Below are positions 32,040 through 35,124 of a stretch of 35,124 nucleotides of DNA, in pieces. The notes below the pieces were generated by a model. That model saw nothing but the letters and a program-made list of their open reading frames with translations. It was not told the DNA's origin and searched no databases. Made by a program: the position numbers and the translations under genes. Each line of letters begins with the position of its first letter. Position 1 is the first letter of the stretch. Location: assembly GCA_902771745.1 (NCBI GenBank), contig CACXYG010000003.1, positions 1 to 35,124 of the forward strand. The letters run 5' to 3'. The DNA is from an uncultured Erysipelotrichaceae bacterium (GTDB lineage: Bacteria; Bacillota_I; Bacilli_A; RFN20; CAG-288).

Positions 32040-33581
32040 TTATTCAAGTTCGATTGTTGATGGTGGTTTAGAGGTGAAGTCATACATGACTCTGTTGACA
32101 CCCTTGACCTCATTGACGATACGATCGACAATCGTGGTCATGACATCAGCAGGAATCATCACTGGTTTGGCAGTCATGAAGTCGTCCGTCTGAACAGCTC
32201 TTAAGACAATGGCGTAATCATAGGTTCTGCTATCACCCATGACACCGACAGATCTCATATTGGATAAGGCGGCAAAGTACTGAGAAATCTCTTTATCTAA
32301 ACCAGCCTTAGCAATCTCTTCTCTGTAGATCCAATCCGCTTCCTGAACAATCTTGACCTTTTCAGCAGTGACATCACCGATGATACGGATACCAAGACCT
32401 GGGCCTGGGAATGGCTGACGATGAACGATGAAATCTGGTAAACCAAGAAGAGTACCGACCTCTCTGACTTCATCCTTGAAGAGATTCTGTAAAGGTTCGA
32501 CCAAACCTTTGAACTTCATGTTCTTTGGTAAACCACCGACATTGTGGTGGGATTTGATCTTAGCGGAGATACCTAAACCAGATTCGATTCTATCAGGATA
32601 GATGGTACCCTGAGCAAGGAATTCAACATCGCTAAGCTTATTGGTTTCTTCTTCGAAGACTTCCAAGAAGGTAGCACCGATGATCTTACGCTTCTGTTCT
32701 GGTTCAACGACGCCTTCTAACTTCTTATAGAACAAGTCTTTGGCATCGGCGCGGATGAAGTTGAGATCATACTTACCTTTTGGACCGAAGACAGCTTCGA
32801 CTTCTTCCGCTTCATTTTTTCTTAAAAGTCCGTGATCGACAAAGACACAATATAAGTTCTTACCGATGGCTTTGGATAACAAAGCGGCGACAACCGCAGA
32901 GTCAACACCGCCAGAAAGACCTAAAAGAACCTTCTTATCTCCGACCTGCTTGCGAACAAGCTCAATCTGTTCATCGATGAAAGATTCGGATTTCCAGGTA
33001 GGTTCACACTTACAGATGTTTAAAACGAAGTTTTCAATCGACTTCTGACCTTCAATGGTGTGTCTTACTTCTGGATGGAACTGAGTAGCGTAAATATTTC
33101 TTTCCTTAGATTCATAGGAGGCAATTGGACAATTATCGGTTTTAGAAGTGACGACAAAGCCTTCTGGTACTTCACTGATTCTATCAGTGTGAGACATGAA
33201 GACTTCGGTATGCTTGCTGAAACGATCCAATAAAAGAGAATCCGCTATGATATCGACATCAGTCTTACCATATTCGCTGATATCCGCGTGAATGACCTTA
33301 CCACCTAACTGATGGGCGATCATCTGAGCGCCATAGCAAATACCGAAAATCGGTTTGCCTAAGGCATAGATTTCCTTGCTGATGAGTGGAGAATTTTCTA
33401 AATAGCAGCTGTTTGGACCACCAGTAAAGATGAATCCTTTGACTGTTGGATCCTTTAACTTTTCGATATCGATAGTATAAGGAACAACTTCAGAATAAAC
33501 ATGACATTGACGGACACGTCTAGCGATGAGTTGATTGTACTGACCGCCAAAATCAATTACGAGAATTTTATCTTGGTTCAT
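32040..33581 (-). CDS. guaA: GMP synthase (glutamine-hydrolysing)
   Basis: A 513-residue bifunctional enzyme that converts XMP, ATP and glutamine to GMP. The class I glutamine amidotransferase domain (1-190) has FTGGPNS, the nucleophile Cys82 in GICYGAQM, and FHPEVRHT. The ATP-pyrophosphatase domain has the P-loop LSGGVDSAVVAALL near 222, and the C-terminal dimerisation domain ends in KPPSTIELE. Length and motifs are complete. AAGGAGCG precedes the ATG and a TATAAT box (33615-33610) lies about 29 bp upstream. The leader is only about 20 bases, so there is no room for a purine riboswitch. Confidence 0.98.
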   Translation of the reverse strand: MNQDKILVIDFGGQYNQLIARRVRQCHVYSEVVPYTIDIEKLKDPTVKGFIFTGGPNSCYLENSPLISKEIYALGKPIFGICYGAQMIAHQLGGKVIHADISEYGKTDVDIIADSLLLDRFSKHTEVFMSHTDRISEVPEGFVVTSKTDNCPIASYESKERNIYATQFHPEVRHTIEGQKSIENFVLNICKCEPTWKSESFIDEQIELVRKQVGDKKVLLGLSGGVDSAVVAALLSKAIGKNLYCVFVDHGLLRKNEAEEVEAVFGPKGKYDLNFIRADAKDLFYKKLEGVVEPEQKRKIIGATFLEVFEEETNKLSDVEFLAQGTIYPDRIESGLGISAKIKSHHNVGGLPKNMKFKGLVEPLQNLFKDEVREVGTLLGLPDFIVHRQPFPGPGLGIRIIGDVTAEKVKIVQEADWIYREEIAKAGLDKEISQYFAALSNMRSVGVMGDSRTYDYAIVLRAVQTDDFMTAKPVMIPADVMTTIVDRIVNEVKGVNRVMYDFTSKPPSTIELE

Positions 33582-33797
33582 AGCACGCTCCTTGTGTAAT
33601 GACTTATCAATTATAGACTAATTAGCCTCGGGTTAAAAGCAACAATTCACTTATTGAAACGTTTAAGTGCTTCCTTTGTTAACAAAGCGCTTTTGTGATT
33701 TTCTTTCCATAGAAAAAGAAAGGGGATTCTTCTCCTGAAATTTGTCCTAACAAACCAATTTCTCTTTCCTTCTATTTTTAGAAGACTAAACTAGATG

Positions 33798-33821
33798 TAT
33801 TGTATCTACTTTGATACAATA
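33798..33821. promoter_or_regulatory. Operator-like palindrome over the HAD-lipoprotein promoter
   Basis: TATTGTATC and GATACAATA form a perfect 9-bp inverted repeat separated by six bases. The right half contains TACAAT (33815-33820), the likely -10. A repressor bound here would cover the promoter of the phosphatase lipoprotein gene. The -35 (TAGATG, 33792-33797) is weak. Confidence 0.6.
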
Positions 33822-33849
33822 GTCTAAAAAGAGACTGAAGGAGAATAAT

Positions 33850-34944
33850 ATGAAAAAGAAAATCAATACTGTTGTCGTCAGTGTGATGATGTGTTTATCC
33901 ATGGTATCCTGTGGTGAAAACAAAACCGAAAAGACCTACTTCACCAACTGGAACGAATGCACCTCATTAACCACCTTAAAAGAATTTGTTGCTGATGTCA
34001 CCGATGAGAAATCCAAAAACTTTATCCCCGTCGAAGACCGTATTGCCACCTTCGATATGGATGGTACCTTCGTTGGTGAATTGATGCCTTCCTACTTCGA
34101 ATACAATATCTTAGAATACCGTGTCTTAGAAGATCCTACCTATAAGGATATCGCTCCCGATGATGTGAAAGAAACTGCCCAGAACATCCGTGACTTTGTC
34201 CGTGAAGGAACTGCCTTGCCACGTTATAACGATGAATATGGTTTTGATCTCAAGCACGCTTATGCGGCAGCCAAAGCCTATTCCGGTATGACCTTGGAAG
34301 AATTTGATACCTATGTGAAAGACTATGGCGAAAAACCAGCCAATGGTTTTACCAACTTGAAATGTGGTCACGCCTTCTACAAACCGATGTTAGATGTCTT
34401 TGAATATCTTAACGACAACCAGTTTACCAACTATGTCGTCTCCGGTTCTGACCGTTTCATCTGCCGTGCTTTGGTCGATGCAATCGACTTTGATCCTGCT
34501 CATGTCATCGGTATGGATGTCGTCTTAGAAAGTGATAACCAGGGTGAAACCGATGGTGTTAACTATACCTACACCAAGAACGATACTTTAAAGAGAACTG
34601 ATGAGTTGATCATCAAGAACCTCAAGACCAACAAGGTCAAACAAATCGCTCAGGAAATCGGTAAGACTCCTGTCTTATCCTTTGGTAACAGCGGTGGTGA
34701 TTCCGCTATGCATAACTATTGCTTACAAAATGAAAAATATAAATCCGCAGCTTTCATGTTAGTCGCTGACGATGATGAAAGAGATCATGCCAAAAAACGC
34801 GGTGAAGATGATGCTGCCTTCCAGGCTCGTATCGCCAAACTCAATTCTGATTGGACCAACAATCAGTATAACGTCATCTCTATGAAGAATGACTTTGCCA
34901 CCATCTATGGTAAAGATGTTCAGAAGGTCGACTTTACTTTCTAA
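33850..34944 (+). CDS. Secreted HAD-family phosphatase lipoprotein
   Basis: A 364-residue lipoprotein: a basic start, a hydrophobic stretch and a lipobox LSMVSC with Cys21. The rest is a HAD phosphatase domain with motif I ATFDMDGTFVGE (Asp69 and Asp71), motif II VVSGSDRF, a likely motif III Lys around residues 250-270, and motif IV FGNSGGDSAM. A helical cap (about 90-190) lies between. This resembles phosphoserine-phosphatase-like secreted acid phosphatases anchored outside the membrane, which may scavenge phosphate or dephosphorylate nutrients. GAAGGAGAATA precedes the ATG. A palindrome covers its promoter, so expression is probably regulated. It is monocistronic with a strong terminator. 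Confidence 0.85.
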   Translation: MKKKINTVVVSVMMCLSMVSCGENKTEKTYFTNWNECTSLTTLKEFVADVTDEKSKNFIPVEDRIATFDMDGTFVGELMPSYFEYNILEYRVLEDPTYKDIAPDDVKETAQNIRDFVREGTALPRYNDEYGFDLKHAYAAAKAYSGMTLEEFDTYVKDYGEKPANGFTNLKCGHAFYKPMLDVFEYLNDNQFTNYVVSGSDRFICRALVDAIDFDPAHVIGMDVVLESDNQGETDGVNYTYTKNDTLKRTDELIIKNLKTNKVKQIAQEIGKTPVLSFGNSGGDSAMHNYCLQNEKYKSAAFMLVADDDERDHAKKRGEDDAAFQARIAKLNSDWTNNQYNVISMKNDFATIYGKDVQKVDFTF

Positions 34945-34963
34945 CTTTAAAACAGCATAACAG

Positions 34964-35001
34964 ATAAGAGGCAATCCTAAGGAGGGATTGTCTCTTATTT
35001 T
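34964..35001 (+). terminator. Terminator after the HAD lipoprotein gene
   Basis: ATAAGAG-G-CAATCC (34964-34977) pairs with GGATTG-T-CTCTTAT (34985-34998), followed by T residues. This is a 14-bp stem with one G-T pair. Confidence 0.9.
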
Positions 35002-35014
35002 TCATCAGCAAAAA

Positions 35015-35124
35015 AAGAAATCAAACCTGAATTGCAAGTCGAAGTGATAATTGTTTAGACGTACATCCATGTTCTTGGTATTCCCTGCTTCTCCAAGGCC
35101 TTGGAGAAGCACGCCTCGGCTGAT
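35015..35124 (-). other. Possible C-terminal end of a minus-strand ORF with a perfect palindrome
   Basis: The right edge has an open minus-strand frame that ends at a TGA near 35005 (ISRGVLLQGLGEAGNTKNMD, then VRLNNYHFDLQFRFDFFFC). It could be the end of a gene beyond the window. Within it a perfect 24-bp palindrome (35087-35110, GCTTCTCCAAGG and its complement) has no loop. It could instead be an intergenic repeat or an insertion-sequence end. The evidence is too short to decide. Confidence 0.25.

Noticed and set aside
33582..33849. Purine riboswitch upstream of guaA
   Set aside because: The predicted transcription start leaves a leader of about 20 bases, and no three-way-junction core sequences are present.

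Overview
The window looks like chromosomal DNA of a low-GC Gram-positive bacterium (Bacillota), most likely an Erysipelotrichia-like or neighbouring gut lineage. The reasons are AT-rich intergenic DNA, clear AGGAGG-type ribosome binding sites, TGA used as a normal stop, lipoproteins with short signal peptides and Ser-rich linkers, and gene families common in gut Bacillota (ATC-hydrolase-like, LURP-one, macro/HTH plus vWA, DUF308). The lineage is inferred from style only; no rRNA gene is present.

Region 1 (1-5.3 kb) is the most notable part. A minus-strand operon (YihQ-type GH31 glycosidase, FSA/MipB-type transaldolase, beta-hydroxyacid dehydrogenase, then the first codons of a possible sugar isomerase at the left edge) is divergent from a GPH-family sugar:cation symporter. 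This is the gene set expected for the transaldolase branch of sulfoglycolysis (sulfo-TAL): uptake, release of sulfoquinovose from its glycosides, isomerisation, transaldol cleavage to sulfolactaldehyde, and reduction to dihydroxypropanesulfonate. Two 23-bp palindromes sit on the two divergent promoters. The glycosidase keeps four of the five sulfoquinovosidase recognition positions but has Gln where the sulfonate-binding Arg is expected.

Region 2 (5.3-16.3 kb) is cell-envelope and accessory DNA. It holds a heterodimeric ABC exporter with one degenerate ATP site, an acyltransferase-3 membrane protein, an ATC-hydrolase-like protein, and a small membrane protein. Next comes a 0.5-kb gene-poor patch with dense hairpins and a frameshifted gene remnant. 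It ends with a large lipoprotein (InlB-like, BspA-like LRR and SGNH-like domains), a TetR regulator, a LURP-one protein and a truncated AAA-ATPase-like remnant preceded by three iterons spaced exactly 32 bp.

Region 3 (16.4-24.1 kb) is more housekeeping: tRNA-Ala with anticodon CGC, a hypoxanthine/uracil-DNA glycosylase-like gene, a DUF308 membrane protein, an operon of glycerate kinase, membrane protein and priA, an acidic protein, two small genes including a His/Asp/Cys-rich one, and a YebC/PmpR-family protein.

Region 4 (24.1-35.1 kb) has a minus-strand run of a histidinol-phosphatase-like PHP protein, a proline iminopeptidase, an unknown protein and a fused ABC ATPase-permease. A divergent pair follows (macro domain plus HTH-like tail, then a vWA protein). 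After it come a Cof-type HAD phosphatase, guaA, and a secreted HAD phosphatase lipoprotein behind a palindrome-covered promoter. The right edge has a 24-bp perfect palindrome and the tail of a possible minus-strand ORF. Several genes have extended -10 boxes so close to the start codon that their mRNAs should be leaderless.
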